Notes: generated from the sequence alone by a model not told the origin. A stretch of 64,000 nt of DNA from Chrysaora quinquecirrha (GCA_014526335.1 JACTAT010000032.1:9061463-9125462); one strand, 5' to 3'; numbered from the stretch's first letter, positions 28,054-43,000 are shown. Program-made: numbers and translations.

Positions 28054-31000
28054 CTAAAAATAGAATCCTTTGTTTTTTAATTGGAGGAAACCTTTTCATG
28101 CTATTGTGTTGCCTAGGGGCCTAGCTTTACGAAAGAATAAGAAAAACGGCAAGTAGTCTCAGAGAGTGGCCTCCAGATTCAGTGCACACTGCTCACAAAC
28201 CAGTAGTGAGGTAAGGTGTAAAGACCTGGCTTGGACATTCCAAAGGCTTTAGGTACTACTCCTTAAATTTTCTTATTCTTGGGCGGCCTAGTGGTAGGAT
28301 GCTCAGTGCTCACATACCAGTCGTGAGATCTAGGGTCCAAGACATAGCAAAGTCAAACCAGAGACTTCTAAAGTGCGATGCAATGCTTTTCTGCTTTACA
28401 CACAGGGATAAAGAGGAAGAACGAGGGGAAGTGATCTAGGGTACAGGGACAGAGACCAGATAGTAACTGCCAGTGCTTTTGGGTCGCCTTTGGGACGCAT
28501 CCTATTGCAGTCAAGCTACTAGCTATTAAATCAAAGAAAAATAGCTTGGGGAAATATGAGGTTGAGGTAAACGTCTAGTTTCTACTTCATGATAATGTGA
28601 AGCTTGGATAGAAATGATATTTGCTGACCTGTTCCTCATCGCTGTCTTCTCCTTCAATCTTCTTTAACCTTCCAACTTCATACAATCTACAGATACTTTC
28701 TATATCACCATCGACACAGCTCCCCTAAGACAAAAGGCAAACGATTTGAAAATAGTTTATTTAATAGTGCAATGTCTCCCCCCTATAAGTGCGATTTCTT
28801 CTCACCCCCTTCTGTAATTCCCCTTGTGTTTTCCCCCAGATCTTAAACTAATTCCAGACTCTTTCTCCAAGGACTGCTTCTACCTGAGTACCAAAAATAG
28901 TTTTCATTAGGTTACGAGACCGAAAGAGCTCAAGAACACAGCTTACCTAAGACAAAAAGGTAAACGGTATGAAAAAAATATTTTAAAGTTCATCCCCCCC
29001 TCCGTTATAGCTATGCCCGATTCTTAATCTAGTGCCAGCCTCAATTTTCCAGGACTAACTGTTTAAGTAGGGAACATTATGGAAAGGCCCCAAGAGACTA
29101 TACGAGCCCAAACGGAGGGGAAATAGACCAGAGAAGAGGAAGGTTTATCGGATGCCGCCTGACCATACGTTTTAGGAAAACTTAGTTGTAGTTGAAGACC
29201 CAACGATATTTGTACTTCCCATTTCTAATAAGCCTACGAACCACTAGTACATTTATATGTACGGCGTAAAAATAATATTAAGGGACCCGATTGCCCCTAT
29301 GTTAGATACCTTCAGCTCCTCTGATTTCAACAAGAATTGCGCTCTTCCATGGTACGTCCCTAATAAATGATGTTTTACATGTTTTACATGCTGGATTTGA
29401 AACGAAGGTCTTTAAAAAGGTTTACCTCTATAACAGCGACCACTGAATCGTTTTTATCAGGACACAGATCGAAAATTGTCTTCTTCACTTCGTTTGTAGC
29501 TATAAAAGACAGAAAATGCAGTCAGGTCTTTCGGGGGAGAAAAGTTTTTTTCGTTGGGTTCGTTTCCAATAAGTGGTGTGGCCGAGTGGTCAAGGCGCTC
29601 ATGTTAAGATCGTGGGCTCGCGTCTCGTCGAGTCCACAAGAAAATCACAAGGTAGAGTAACATCGAGAGTTTGGATTGGGTTACACTGGTTAGATTAGCC
29701 CTTGGCTATTCAATAGTACTCAAACTGCCGAATATTCAGAGTGCCGAATAATTGGCAGGGGGTGGGAATAATTGGCGGGGAGCTGGAATGAAAAGGGGGG
29801 TTAGCAAATACATTTCAATATCGTACGATTCAACAGCTTAAAAGATATCGTACGAGAGCAAACAAGAGCTCACATTGCAATAAAGCAATATACATTACCG
29901 TATGCTCAACCGCAGGACAGCAAAACGAAAGTTTAAGGAAATATGAATTTATCTATTTCATCAAATTATGTTCAACTAGTAGAATATTTCTCATAACCTC
30001 AAAAATTTTTTCATTTTTCAAAAATTAACAAGCTGGGGGAGGGGATGATTATTTGGTACTCCAGAGAACATGATCATAAAAATAACAATATAAACACTAA
30101 GGTTGGCAAGCTTTGCACCTAGACTAAATTTTGGCTGCTTTATATGAATTTGGTATCAAAAACTCTAAATCTCGAATACTTGAAAAATTTAAATAATGAC
30201 CGCCGTTCGTCGCAAAGGTATATATAGAGTTGAGATGAAATTCACTTACCGATGACTGAATAATCGTACGAATCAAACGTCCGGAATGTCGAATCAAAGG
30301 GACCGAGTAAATTTGAACCAAAAGAAAACACAGTGTCCGGATCAGGTGTCACATGTTTGACTGAAAATTGAATGCAAAATGATTAAATAAAGACAATACG
30401 GTAACAATAAGCTGCAAAAGAAATTTAAGCGACAGATACTCGAGTCGCAAGCACAATGACTTGGATGAAGGTGAGATCTCACCGATAATTTTCAACCCGG
30501 TAAGAGGGTTGGCTCGCATGCATATGAACAGGCCCTGTATAAGAAACGTCATTATTTGGCATCATGTTGCTGGCTGTCGCGACAGCAGTCACAACAGATA
30601 TTTTTGCTATAATCTATGCAATCCACCTTCTCCCCTTACAATGTTGCTTCGAACAAAAGCTATCTTGCTTTTCTATCAACATTATATTCGGGGTAAAGGG
30701 GAAGCACTGGAGTTACTGAAGTAGAAAATCGTTGAATTAGGCCGTGTTCCTTGGAAAAAAGGCATTTTCCAAATATTTTCTCCAAGATCATAGTACATAC
30801 CTCCATAAATGATGTCTCCTTGGCTATTGAATATAGTTCTACATTGATCCAAAGCTGTGCACGTATCAAGCAAATGGAATGTTCGTATATCCCACTATTA
30901 ATAATTAAGGAAGCTCGCATTGATTATATTCTAGAGCATTCAAAGGAAGACTGTGAGGCCTGCTAGACAAACATTTGAAATTTGCTTGTAAAACACAATA

Positions 31001-34000
31001 TGTATATACTTCCACATGCGGCATACAACAATAGATAAGATACAAATTCGATCCTGGACTGCATGAGCAGAGATCCAACGACGTTTCGTCAGACGGCAAG
31101 AGAGCCTTGAGCTGTATGACTTGCAGACAATCTACCCCAAGTGTTCCCCATTCATGACAAATACATTAATAAAATTCATATTTATCATGAATGGCGAACA
31201 CTGGGCTCAGTGGAAACGTCGTTGGCTCTCTGATCATGCAGTCCAGGTTCGAATCAAATCTATTGTGATATGCCACTTGTTAATAAAATTACATATAGAA
31301 ACAGTTTTATCGTAGACTAGTCAGTTTCGTTTGTAAGCCTATTTCGTTATAAAAATTTTGCAATCGAAAATCCTCGTATGAAACTTACACGGACACACTT
31401 GGGACAAATAATTTTTTTTATCCCCAAGCAGTACGACCATCAATCAATGCTAAGAATTTACTCTATCTTCAAAAAGGATACGATTTCCGAATTGATGATA
31501 ATCTCCAGACCAGATGGATGGAACAGACCACTAACATAATCATTGAACTTGTCGAATTTATGGACCAACTTGCTGGCTCTCACATCCCATAGACAACCAT
31601 CATTTAGTACAAGATCATCCGTTGAATTGAATGTTGCAAAATTTTTCAAATATCGATTCTCGTTGTTAGCATTTTCAAGTGTTGACGTCAGAATGCCGCT
31701 ATTTAAATCGTAAATCTAGAAAATGAAAAAGATACTTAAGGTTTTATCCTAAAATACATGTCTCAGGGAAAATTCTTTCTAATTAGTTCCATTTACCCCT
31801 AATCAAACCAAAACAATCACCAAACCGGGTTTGCGGGTTCGCCCAAACTGGATTTTGCGTCTAGCAAGCAATAGACGCTTCCGCAAGATGGCCGCCGTTT
31901 TTACCTACTGTTTTCATTAAGGATTTTCGAAAGGAATTCTGGGAATAATTTCCTTAGTTACGTATTGTACATAGCTGCAGACGTTGAATTCGTAGCTGAG
32001 GAAATTATTCCCGGAATTACCTTCGGAATACCTTAAGAAAAACAAGGGATTGACAGAAACGGCGGCCATCTTTTGCGGAAGCGTCTATTGACTCAGGCAG
32101 TGAATCTTTAGGTTCTTTTTGGAATGCAAAGTTCTGGATCCTGGGACGGCTATTCACTACGGTGCAAGTTTCAGCTGCCTGTGTACAGCAGCAACAGTTT
32201 TAAGATGGTGGCAGCGATAATTGGGACTCAGGTAATAAGCGAATCTAGCTTCAACAGTCCTTTTACTTTCGCTGTTGTTGTTGCTGTTCAAGGTCGCTTT
32301 GTTCAGGACTGCCTTTTCATAAATTTAAGTATACTAACTAATTTTTTTATAACGAGGATTCCATATAGCAAAAAGTGGCAGCGCATGTGCTTAAACACGG
32401 CTGTACCAGTGCTGAGACAGTGCTGCGATGTTTTTGGTTTTAATGGAAACACTTCCTTACGCTGGCTCTACAGTGGCTGGACAGTTGCACTACCGCGGTA
32501 GCACCGACATGAAAAGTCAAAATTTGATTCAACTTCGCCGACGGCGACGTGTCTGTGACACCTGCCTTTGTTCTCATTGAGCCTATGACTGTAAAAAGCC
32601 AATCGAATGCGAGTAAATATGAAACCATTTTATAGTAACCACTGTCTCTGCACTGGTACAGCTGTGTTTCAGCACTTGCCCTGCCACTTATGGCTAAATG
32701 GAAACGAAAGGTCGCAACACTTTCCCAGCATTGGCACAGCCGTGTGTCAGCACTTGCGCAGCCACTCATGGCTATATGGAAACCAGACTTATACACGATA
32801 GTCATTGGGAAATAAACAGTTTTAGTTAAAAAACAATGAATTACATATTTGAACATACATACATGTGCAGTGTAATTACTTGTTCCAATAACTTGATCCT
32901 GCGCCGAACTAAACTTTACATAATTATCTCCAGGGAAATTTAGTCTACGAAAAATATTCAGATAAGAGGTTAAGAGAAATTCACAAATGAAGAACTTATA
33001 AAAGGTAAACAAAAGAACTGCCGTATTTCCCATATTTCCCCTATTAAGTACACCCTTTATTAAGCGCCCCTCGAATAAGTGTCCACCAATTTTTTTCAAT
33101 CGACCTTTTCAGACAGGTCTTGATCGGCGCGACATTTTGCTGGAAAATGGTAGACATCTTGAGTAAGGGAATCCTCTCCACGTCCAAAGACCGGAATCGC
33201 AGTCGTTTCAGGAGAGATATTGCAGAAAATTTTGCTTCAAATTCACGTCTAACAAGAGCTTAAGTGAAAGAAAGGACACAAGTCCTAGTTTATCTGCTCT
33301 ACGAGGCATTTAATCAAGTATTTTCCTTTTTAAGAGTTACTTGCATCTTGTTTCCTGCTTTTCTGTAGATATTTTAAACATTTACTGTCGCAGATTCCTT
33401 TTCTGTCTTTTTCTTCTATTATTTGTGAATTTGAAGTAAAATCTGCTGCACTCTCCTGAAGCAACTGCAATCCAGGTCGTTGTACAATGAGAGGATTCCC
33501 TTATTCAAGATGTCTACCATATTCCAGAAAATGTCGGCCGACCCAGACCTCTTTGAAAAATTCTTTTCAGCTTACTTCTTTTCGAAAAAAGTAGAGTCGA
33601 AAAATGTCCAAAGTGCACCACCAGGTTGACCAATATTCGTAGATGTTAATAGGAATTGTAAATCCTATAAAAGATAAATAATTATAGAAATTAACTGCAA
33701 ATCCAATGATAGTTAGGGCCCAGCCCTCCTCTCCAACGAACTCTTTGCAAAATTGATTTTGGATTTCTCATGTAATCACAATTTTTCAGCCCGGGCAGGA
33801 AACTCTCTTTGCGCGAAGTGTTTGTATCAAAACGCTTGAATTTTGACGCCATTTGTCTTACGTATTCATTTCAGCCCTGCTGGAAACGTCCATGTAATTA
33901 CATGTCAACATCAGCTCGGCTAACCGAGCTGAAATTTCAGCCCGGGCTAAAAACTCTAATATAATCAGCACCTTAAACTGTCCGATAAATGAAAAACTAA

Positions 34001-37000
34001 TACTTAATACTATAATTATTTACATGAAAATAACAGAAAACAAAAACAAAAACAAGAAATTAAAAAACAAACATCCAACAATCACGACGATATGAAAGAA
34101 AAAAGAAAGATGAAAGAATGAACGTATGAATAGAAGACGAGTAGATCAATGAATAGATTAATAAGCAGAGAAAAAATACACAAAATTAGGCAAAGAAATG
34201 TCTATATTAGAAACAAAGCTATGAAAAATAAAAGCATTTCAATTACTTTTGATGGTTCGCAAGTTGCTACTGGATTTCTATGGCATGAATATGTAGCTTC
34301 TTCCTAGAAGAAAACTGAAATAAATCTTGCTGCAGAACTGTAGTTGTAGAATTTATGCAAAAAAAAACATCGAGGGCTTACGTAGATCTACTTTTAACCT
34401 TCATCTACTTTTAACCTTCCCATAATTTTAAGTGCAGGTTAAAAGTAGATCTACTTTTGACCTTCATTTACTTTTAACCTTCCCTAAATCTTAAGTGCAG
34501 GTAAAAAGTAGATCTACTTTTAACCTTCATCTACTTTTAACCTTCCCTAAATTTTAAGTGCAGGTTAAAAGTAGATCTACTTTTGAACGTCATCTACTTT
34601 TAACCTTCCCTAAATCTTAAGTGCAGGCTAAAAGTAGATCTATTTTTGACCTTAATCTACTTTTAACCTTCCCTAAATTTTAAGTGCAGGTTAAAAGTAG
34701 ATCTACTTTTGACCTTCATCTACTTTTAACCTTCCCTAAATTTTAAGTGCAGGTTACAAGTAGATCTACTTTTAACCTTCATCTACTTTAACTTTCCCTA
34801 AATTTTAAGCGCAGGTAAAAAGTAGATCTACTTTTGAACGTCATCTACTTTAACTTTCCCTAAACTTTAAGTGCAGGTTAAAAGTAGATCTACTTTTGAC
34901 CTTCATCTACTTTTAACCTTCCCTAAACTTTAAGTGCAGGCTAAAAGTAGATCTACTTTTGAGCTTCATCTACTTTTAACCTTCCCTAAATTTTAAGTGC
35001 AGGTTACAAGTAGATCTACTTTTGTCCTTCATCTACTTTAACTTTCCCTAAATTTTAAGCGCAGGTAAAAAGTAGATCTACTTTTGACCTTCATCTACTT
35101 TAACTTTCCCTAAACTTTAAGTGCAGGTTAAAAGTAGATCTACTTTTGACCTTCATCTACTTTTAACTTTCCCTAAACTTTAAGTGCAGGTTAAAAGTAG
35201 ATCTACTTTTGACCTTCATCTACTTTTAACCTTCCCTAAACTTTAAGTGCAGGCTAAAAGTAGATCTACTTTTGACCTTCATCTACTTTTAACCTTCCCT
35301 AAATTTTAAGTGCAGGTTACAAGTAGATCTACTTTTGTCCTTCATCTACTTTAACTTTCCCTAAATTTTAAGCGCAGGTAAAAAGTAGATCTACTTTTGA
35401 ACGTCATCTACTTTAACTTTCCCTAAACTTTAAGTGCAGGTTAAAAGTAGATCTACTTTTGACCTTCATCTACTTTAACTTTCCCTAAACTTTAAGTGCA
35501 GGTAAAAAGTAGATCTACTTTTGAACGTCATCTACTTTAACTTTCCCTAAACTTTAAGTGCAGGTTAAAAGTAGATCTACTTTTGACCTTCATCTACTTT
35601 AACTTTCCCTAAACTTTAAGTGCAGGTTAAAAGTAGATCTACTTTTGACCTTCATCTACTTTAACTTTCCCTAAACTTTAAGTGCAGGTAAAAAGTAGAT
35701 CTACTTTTGAACGTCATCTACTTTAACTTTCCCTAAATTTTAAGCGCAGGTAAAAAGTAGATCTACTTTTGAACGTCATCTACTTTAACTTTCCCTAAAC
35801 TTTAAGTGCAGGTAAAAAGTAGATCTACTTTTGAACGTCATCTACTTTAACTTTCCCTAAATTTTAAGCGCAGGTAAAAAGTAGATCTACTTTTGAACGT
35901 CATCTACTTTAACTTTCCCTAAACTTTAAGTGCAGGTAAAAAGTAGATCTACTTTTGAACGTCATCTACTTTAACTTTCCCTAAACTTTAAGTGCAGGTT
36001 AAAAGTAGATCTACTTTTGACCTTCATCTACTTTAACTTTCCCTAAACTTTAAGTGCAGGTAAAAAGTAGATCTACTTTTGAACGTCATCTACTTTAACT
36101 TTCCCTAAATTTTAAGCGCAGGTAAAAAGTAGATCTACTTTTGAACGTCATCTACTTTAACTTTCCCTAAACTTTAAGTGCAGGTTAAAAGTAGATCTAC
36201 TTTTGACCTTCATCTACTTTAACTTTCCCTAAACTTTAAGTGCAGGTAAAAAGTAGATCTACTTTTGAACGTCATCTACTTTAACTTTCCCTAAATTTTA
36301 AGCGCAGGTAAAAGTAGATCTACTTTTGAACGTCATCTACTTTAACTTTCCCTAAACTTTAAGTGCAGGTTAAAAGTAGATCTACTTTTGACCTTCATCT
36401 ACTTTAACTTTCCTAAACTTTAAGTGCAGGTAAAAGTAGATCTACTTTTGAACGTCATCTACTTTAACTTTCCCTAAATTTTAAGCGCAGGTAAAAAGTA
36501 GATCTACTTTTGAACGTCATCTACTTTAACTTTCCTAAACTTTAAGTGCAGGTTAAAAGTAGATCTACTTTTGACCTTCATCTACTTTAACTTTCCCTAA
36601 ACTTTAAGTGCAGGTAAAAGTAGATCTACTTTTGAACGTCATCTACTTTAACTTTCCTAAATTTTAAGTGCAGGTAAAAAGTAGATCTACTTTCGACCTT
36701 CCCTAAATTTTAAGTGCAGGTTAAAAGTAGATCTACTTTTAACCTTCCCTAAATCTTACGTGCAGGTTGAAAGTAGATCTAATTCAGCATACCCGATTTC
36801 ATATATGAGCTGCATTTGATTTCAATCAACGTTCATAGAAAAATTTATTCTTCTACCTTACCTAGCCCCCCCCAATTTACTTTAATATCAGAATGGGTTG
36901 GTCTTACGTCATTCTTCAGCTCCAAAGCACCAAAGAGTACAGATGGACCGAAATAACCGAATACAAGTTATAAACCGAAATCTGGATTGAAAGGAGAAAG

Positions 37001-40000
37001 ACATTCATCAATTTACCTGACCAGTGAAAACATTGTACATTTTGACATCTCCATTTTTCGTTCCAAGTAAAATAAGGTCACCATCAGGCTGAAAAGCAAT
37101 TAATTCCTAAGTTATACAGAAACACATAAATAAAACAGCTCTTTCCCTTAAGGTGCCTATGGATTGCCTTTTCTTTTAGAGGGGCATTGGACATGACAGT
37201 TTGCGGTTTACGGTCATTCTGGGAGCAGTTTTACGGTTTTCACCTTAAAAAAGTACGGTTCTACAGTTTTCAATTTGCAATTTCGTTGCAGTTGTACACT
37301 TGTATGGTTTAGGTTCGAAAATTTGCGGTTTTACGATTTTCTGGAGCCCCTATGCCCCCCCTTATAGCAAGTGTGACAGTTCCAACAAGTGTGACATGTT
37401 CTACTTCTGCGATAAGTTGACAACCAGGGAGCCCTTGTGAGTGCTCTTGCAACTGTGATTTACCGTATCCTTCAAGTTCTGACTAGTTGTTTACATGTCA
37501 ACATCTCTTCATTCTTAAACGCTGGCTCTTATGTGTGGGTTTGCACTGTAAACAGACCCCTGAGGGTGGTGAAGGAGGACGAAAAAAGGAAGAAAGCTTA
37601 GAAATGTATCATAAATCTGTTATACCAAAAATCTGGCACACATGAACGAACTCATTCCGTCTGCATCTTCGATTGTTCCTACGGGACGAAATCTAAAGAA
37701 GAAAAAAATAATATACACCAATCATTCGCAAAACCTAGCGTTTTTTGCTTGCAGAACAAGGAGAGATGTACAGATGTTTTAGCCACCTCGGAAACTTTGC
37801 CACACGGTAAAAAATTTGTAGCCAGGGATGCGAAAATGTTGCAGGACTAGGGAGACATTCATGATCAGCCACACTGGGAGACACGCCGAATACAATGTCG
37901 CACACGACTTGTCTCTTAGATTAGCCACAGATTTACTTAAGGGAAGCTTTACTTTGAGGGAATAGCATTTCATTATTTGTATTTATGTTAGTATCTCTTA
38001 GTATTATCTATTATGTGGAGAAATCTGAATGTTGAAGAGAAGAATAAAAAAGAACAAAAAAAATAGACCTGCTGAATATGAACTTTCGATTAAGTTTTGA
38101 TCCCATAGGACCACCATGTCTCGGATTTACCTGAAAGAAGATAAGAAGACATATTTCCTCGCATTTGATTGGCTTCATGCAGTCATGTGCTCAATGAGAA
38201 CAAAGGCAAGTGCCATAGACACTTCGCCGACGGCTGCGCGACATGTTTCCATTAAAATCTTCTAGTTGCAGAAGCGTCATTAGGGCCAGAAAGTTGAACC
38301 AAATTCAACTTTTTATGTTGGCACTACCATGGTAGAGCCACTACAACGACTTGGAAAGCTTTAATATTACAAGGTTATGTGGCAAGCAAAAGATGAGAAC
38401 AAAATAAATATTAACCTGTCGTCTCATAATTCTCCTTGTAATATCAGACGGAGCACGAGTTCTGTAGTGTGGTTCAGGGCATTGATGAGGCCTAAATTTA
38501 AAAAGGAAAAATTAAGGAGATTTAAGATAGTTCAACAGGCAAATTTACACTTGCTACTCATCTCATACGCTCAAATTTTACACGTCACAAGATAATAGAA
38601 ATAGAGCTTCATAAAAATGAATTAATAACTTTTAAAAAGAGCTTTATACAATTTTGATGGTTTTATTTTCTCAGTATGTCAGCAAAACGGAAGCATGTTC
38701 ACTGATGGGGTGCAGAAGTGGAAATATTCCTTTCGAGTGCTTTTGAGTAATGCAAGCCATGGGTTCAGGAGCTTGGGGTAATTTATCGCAACTGGCCTGT
38801 CGACATAAGCACTTTGGAAACTACATAGTTCCCTTATGCTGGTGACTAGTCGGCAAAAGTTCCAGAAAATGGGACATGTTCTACTTCTGAGATTAGTCTG
38901 GGTCCATTGAATTTCGCTAATTTTAACAATTTCGCACAAATCTGTCCGCCTAAGGTATTTAAAGAATCAAAGTGTATGAAAAATGAAAAATCAGAATCAA
39001 CTTACCGAGTTAGTGAGAATTCTGGGCAAGTCGTAACAGGGTTCCTACAATGAGCATGCTGTTCTCTAAGGTAATTTTTCACAATATTGTCCAGAGTCGG
39101 ATGAAAATGATTGACTGTGTGGTTCGAAGCACCATTGCGGGCAATATCTAAGTGCTAGAAAGATCAATGCCGAGCGAATTATTATGATAAAGAATAGAAT
39201 GGGCTCTCGCAGCGTTAAAGTTGTACTTAAAATCGAATAAGATAGAGTCATTCAGGGGTTATTTTTATGTCCCATGTGTCACAAGACCGGAACGCGAATA
39301 GGTAATTAAAATTTAAACGTACAGTATGATGCAGGCCTGTACCCAAACTTAAGTACAAGTTCGAAACAGTAGCTACTTTAGGCCTGTACCAAAACTGCCT
39401 GAACATCTCGAAGCAACGGATAAAAATTTCCTTATAGAATTTCTAAGGGCGTATCCTCACCTTGTCTATTTCCTTCTCAGCTTCTGGCCTGTATATCGAA
39501 GGAGTACCTGGTGTAAGGGGACCAGGTGTAAGCGTCAATTCTTGGCTTTTGGAATTTAATGAAATCTAAAAAGAGCATGTCACGGTAAAAGCAACTTTGT
39601 CAGTAGCATTTGCTAACTAGAAACAAATGTTAAAACGTGGACTGCAAACAAAGAAACGTACCTTTAGACGTTTGGTGGGTATCGGTGATGCGAACACAAG
39701 GTCTGAAGCAGCATCGTTGGAGTTACCTTTCAAAGAAGCCTCTTTCTGCAGTGCGGCAGCTGAGGTATTGAGTCCTATCATAGAAAGCAAGAATACATCA
39801 AGTTTAATGGAAATGCGAACGTGAGTAATGTTGACGGGTAACTCGAGGAGTCGGTACGACCAGGCCCATCCAACATAATCAAACTTTTCTTTCAATATGA
39901 ATGTTGGGTATGGCTACTTCTAGCCGAGTCTTACATCCATAAAACTCTTTTAAAATTGCGACAAACAGCGGAAACATATTCGGGCACACTTAAAAGCTTT

Positions 40001-43000
40001 TTTCGTCTTAGACTCTTTACAGTATGAACGTTAGAAACAGACCGAAACAATAAACTGAAACGAAACTTATACCCAGATGCGGCTCGAAATGCACCAGTTA
40101 GGAAGAGAATCTGAATTGGCATTGTGTTTTAAACACCAATCAGCTTGCTAGATTGAGCTGAAAGACCAATGAAAATAGATTGAAGATTCCTAGTCAGAAA
40201 ACGAACTCTGTCTGTCTACACAGAACCGGCTTTTTTATTCTGATGTGGACAGACTTCAAACGCTGAGATGAAACAAGGATTTAGCTCTGCCAATTATTCT
40301 TCAACATTTCTCGTTGTAATTTTCTGCACATTCTGGGTGATCTTGTAAACTACTTTAACGAAGAAGAGGATAAAATATCAGCTCATAAGCACCTTTTGTT
40401 TTGAGATGATCAACAATGAGTTCAAGAAGTTCTTTTTCTGAATATGAAATTTTCGTTTGTGCGACAACATCTGCCTGAAAATGGAAGAGTTTATTTTATC
40501 AAATCTTATCGCCATTCACGCTGTCTTGACTTAGAGTTGCATGCCAACTCGGAACAACGAAGATGCATAATAAATATTGGGCCGTTCAAAATGACATCAA
40601 GACTGTTAGAGGGGGGGCACAGAGATTGTGACTGTACGTGACAGTATGATAGTGACAGTACGTTTTAAGGAGCGGGGGAGTGGCCAAATCGGTCAAAATT
40701 TGTGTGACGTCATTTTTCAACGGCCCCAATGCTGAAATGACAAAGATCAGCCAAACATGGGAAACATCGCTGAGGTATGGCAATCCTAATAAATCAATTT
40801 CAATAAGAAAATATGGACAAAAAGAGACTTCGGGAATAATCCGCCCAAAAACTGAAAAACGCGAATTCTCCTTGAAACAGTCGAGCATTGATTCAGCTTT
40901 CGAAGATCTTCTGTTGCTTTTGATATTTAAATTCATATTTTCTAATATTTGCTTTTTTATTATCCGTTCACATTTCTGAAAATTGACCCAAAGAGACCGG
41001 ATACATGCATTTTCATAAAAAATTCGAGTAAGGCTCATGATGAAAATTCCTTAACTGAAGACCAAATTTGGGTGCTCTAAATTCCTTAACATTTCCTCAA
41101 ATTTTACTTACAAAAAGTACAGTCTGATGTCGTTCAAAAATTAACTGAAGACCAAATTTGGGTGCTCTAAATTCCTTAACATTTCCTCAACTTTTACATA
41201 TAAAAAGTACTTCTTTATAAACCCTTGCGCTTTTAAGCACTTCCTCGTAAAAATATACGTGCGTGTAATCGAGGAACCACTGTATTGGCAAAGAGACATA
41301 CACATTTGGCATACCTTTTTCAGTCTTGATAGCATGGGCATCGGCGAGCTATGTTCAGTCAATGCCTTCCCGGTGACTCTTTCTATTAGCTCAGAAGCAA
41401 ATTTACAGAATTTGATGTGCTCGTTAGTTTTATCAGGCAACACTGGCTCTCTCATTAACATCTGAAGTTGACCACTGTAGAAGAATATTAGCTTATGGAG
41501 AACTTGTTGTATTCGGTCGCTGCGAGATAAACCACACAAAGCCTAGAAAAGATAGAACGTTTATTGAAATTGCGATAAACAGCGGAAACATTTTCGGGAA
41601 TACTCAAAAGCTTTTTTCGTCTGACACTCCTTAGAATATGAACGCCAGAAACAGACCAAAACAATAAACTAGACGCGGAACTTATACCCAGATATAGCTC
41701 GAAATGCACCAATTAGAAAGAGAAGCCGAATCGGCATTGTGTTTCAAACACCAATCAGCTTGGGTGATTCAACGGGATAACCAATTTGATGAGAAGGAAC
41801 CTTGCCAGAAACAAGCAGGAACTAATTCATTAAGGACAATCTTACCTTACATGCAAAGCATCTAATGTCATCAGCTTCAGTTATGGGGTTTTGCGCTCAT
41901 CAAACCCAAGAGAACTTTTATGCCATTTTGTAACCTTACTGCATTCCACATTTTGAGTAAAATATCTTCGATTCTCATCGGTTTAGCATTCTCACTTCGT
42001 GAAACAGCAGAGACTGTCTAAGAGAGACGAAAAATATTCAAAATGTTCAGTAACAAGCAGAGACAAGACGATCAGAAGGAGAGAGATGCCAGAGTGAATT
42101 ACACAAGAAGTCTATGAATAATGGCAGAGGAAAGTGCGTGTTTGTCAGAACCTCAAAAATTTAAGCTTCCAAAAACAGAATCCTTGATTTTGATTATTGC
42201 CATCGAGAATGAGGCGTTAGGCGAATAAAGCAGGGAGACACGACGGTGATCGGCAAGATAAAGTAAATAAAACGAGACTTCCGGATACCTGCGATTTAGG
42301 CCCACAAACACAATTGCACAAGACCTGCAGTGCACATTTCTGGATTTCTCCATCACCTTGAATCAAGTTGCCTTCCGCAGCTCTGATCAGAATTCTAAGG
42401 GAGAAAGATACATCTGTCAAACAACAAACTCCAAAAAACTTTTGAAACATTCGGTCCAAAGCCGTCTTAATACGCTAGAGAAGACATCTCTTTTTGTAAA
42501 AACAGTTAGCTTCATTCTCTGCGTTGGTGCCTCATATGATTTCTAACCATCTTATCACCCCTAACTCTTCTCACAAACATGTTTGAGTTGCACGAGCTGG
42601 AAATGTAAAAAGTAAAAACAAGCCTTTAACGCCTGAAACGTTTGATTGGACTTGACTAAACTACAAGGCTAGGTAATTGCTGGCAGCGCAAGCACCGGGG
42701 ATGCCAGGGTTTCTCGGACTGCAACCTTCAGAGGAAACTCTTTGCAGTTTTGCAAGAAGTTTTCTCTAAAATGCTAAATTAAACCCTTGAAGTATTTCTA
42801 ATTGCAACAGTGGCGTATCGCGTCATCAGCACCCGGGGCAGACACGAATGCTGCAATGCTGCGACCTCTTCATTCTATTTCTAGTCAAATTTCAGTTAAA
42901 ACTTAGACTTAACTATTAACAGAAATATGCAATTCTCTGTTCTTAATTGTGCAGTTGCAGGTTTCACAGAGTAGCCAACAGCTATTGAAGTTCTACCAAC

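Noticed and set aside
27726..28124. His/Arg-rich 132-codon plus-strand frame
   Set aside because: It is the antisense of the GAT-rich DCAF1 acidic tail exon.
32440..33099. 219-codon minus-strand frame as a separate gene
   Set aside because: Only the part at 32863-32944 ([15 protein letters not shown]) is coding, as a DCAF1 exon; the rest is flanking intron and repeat read through.
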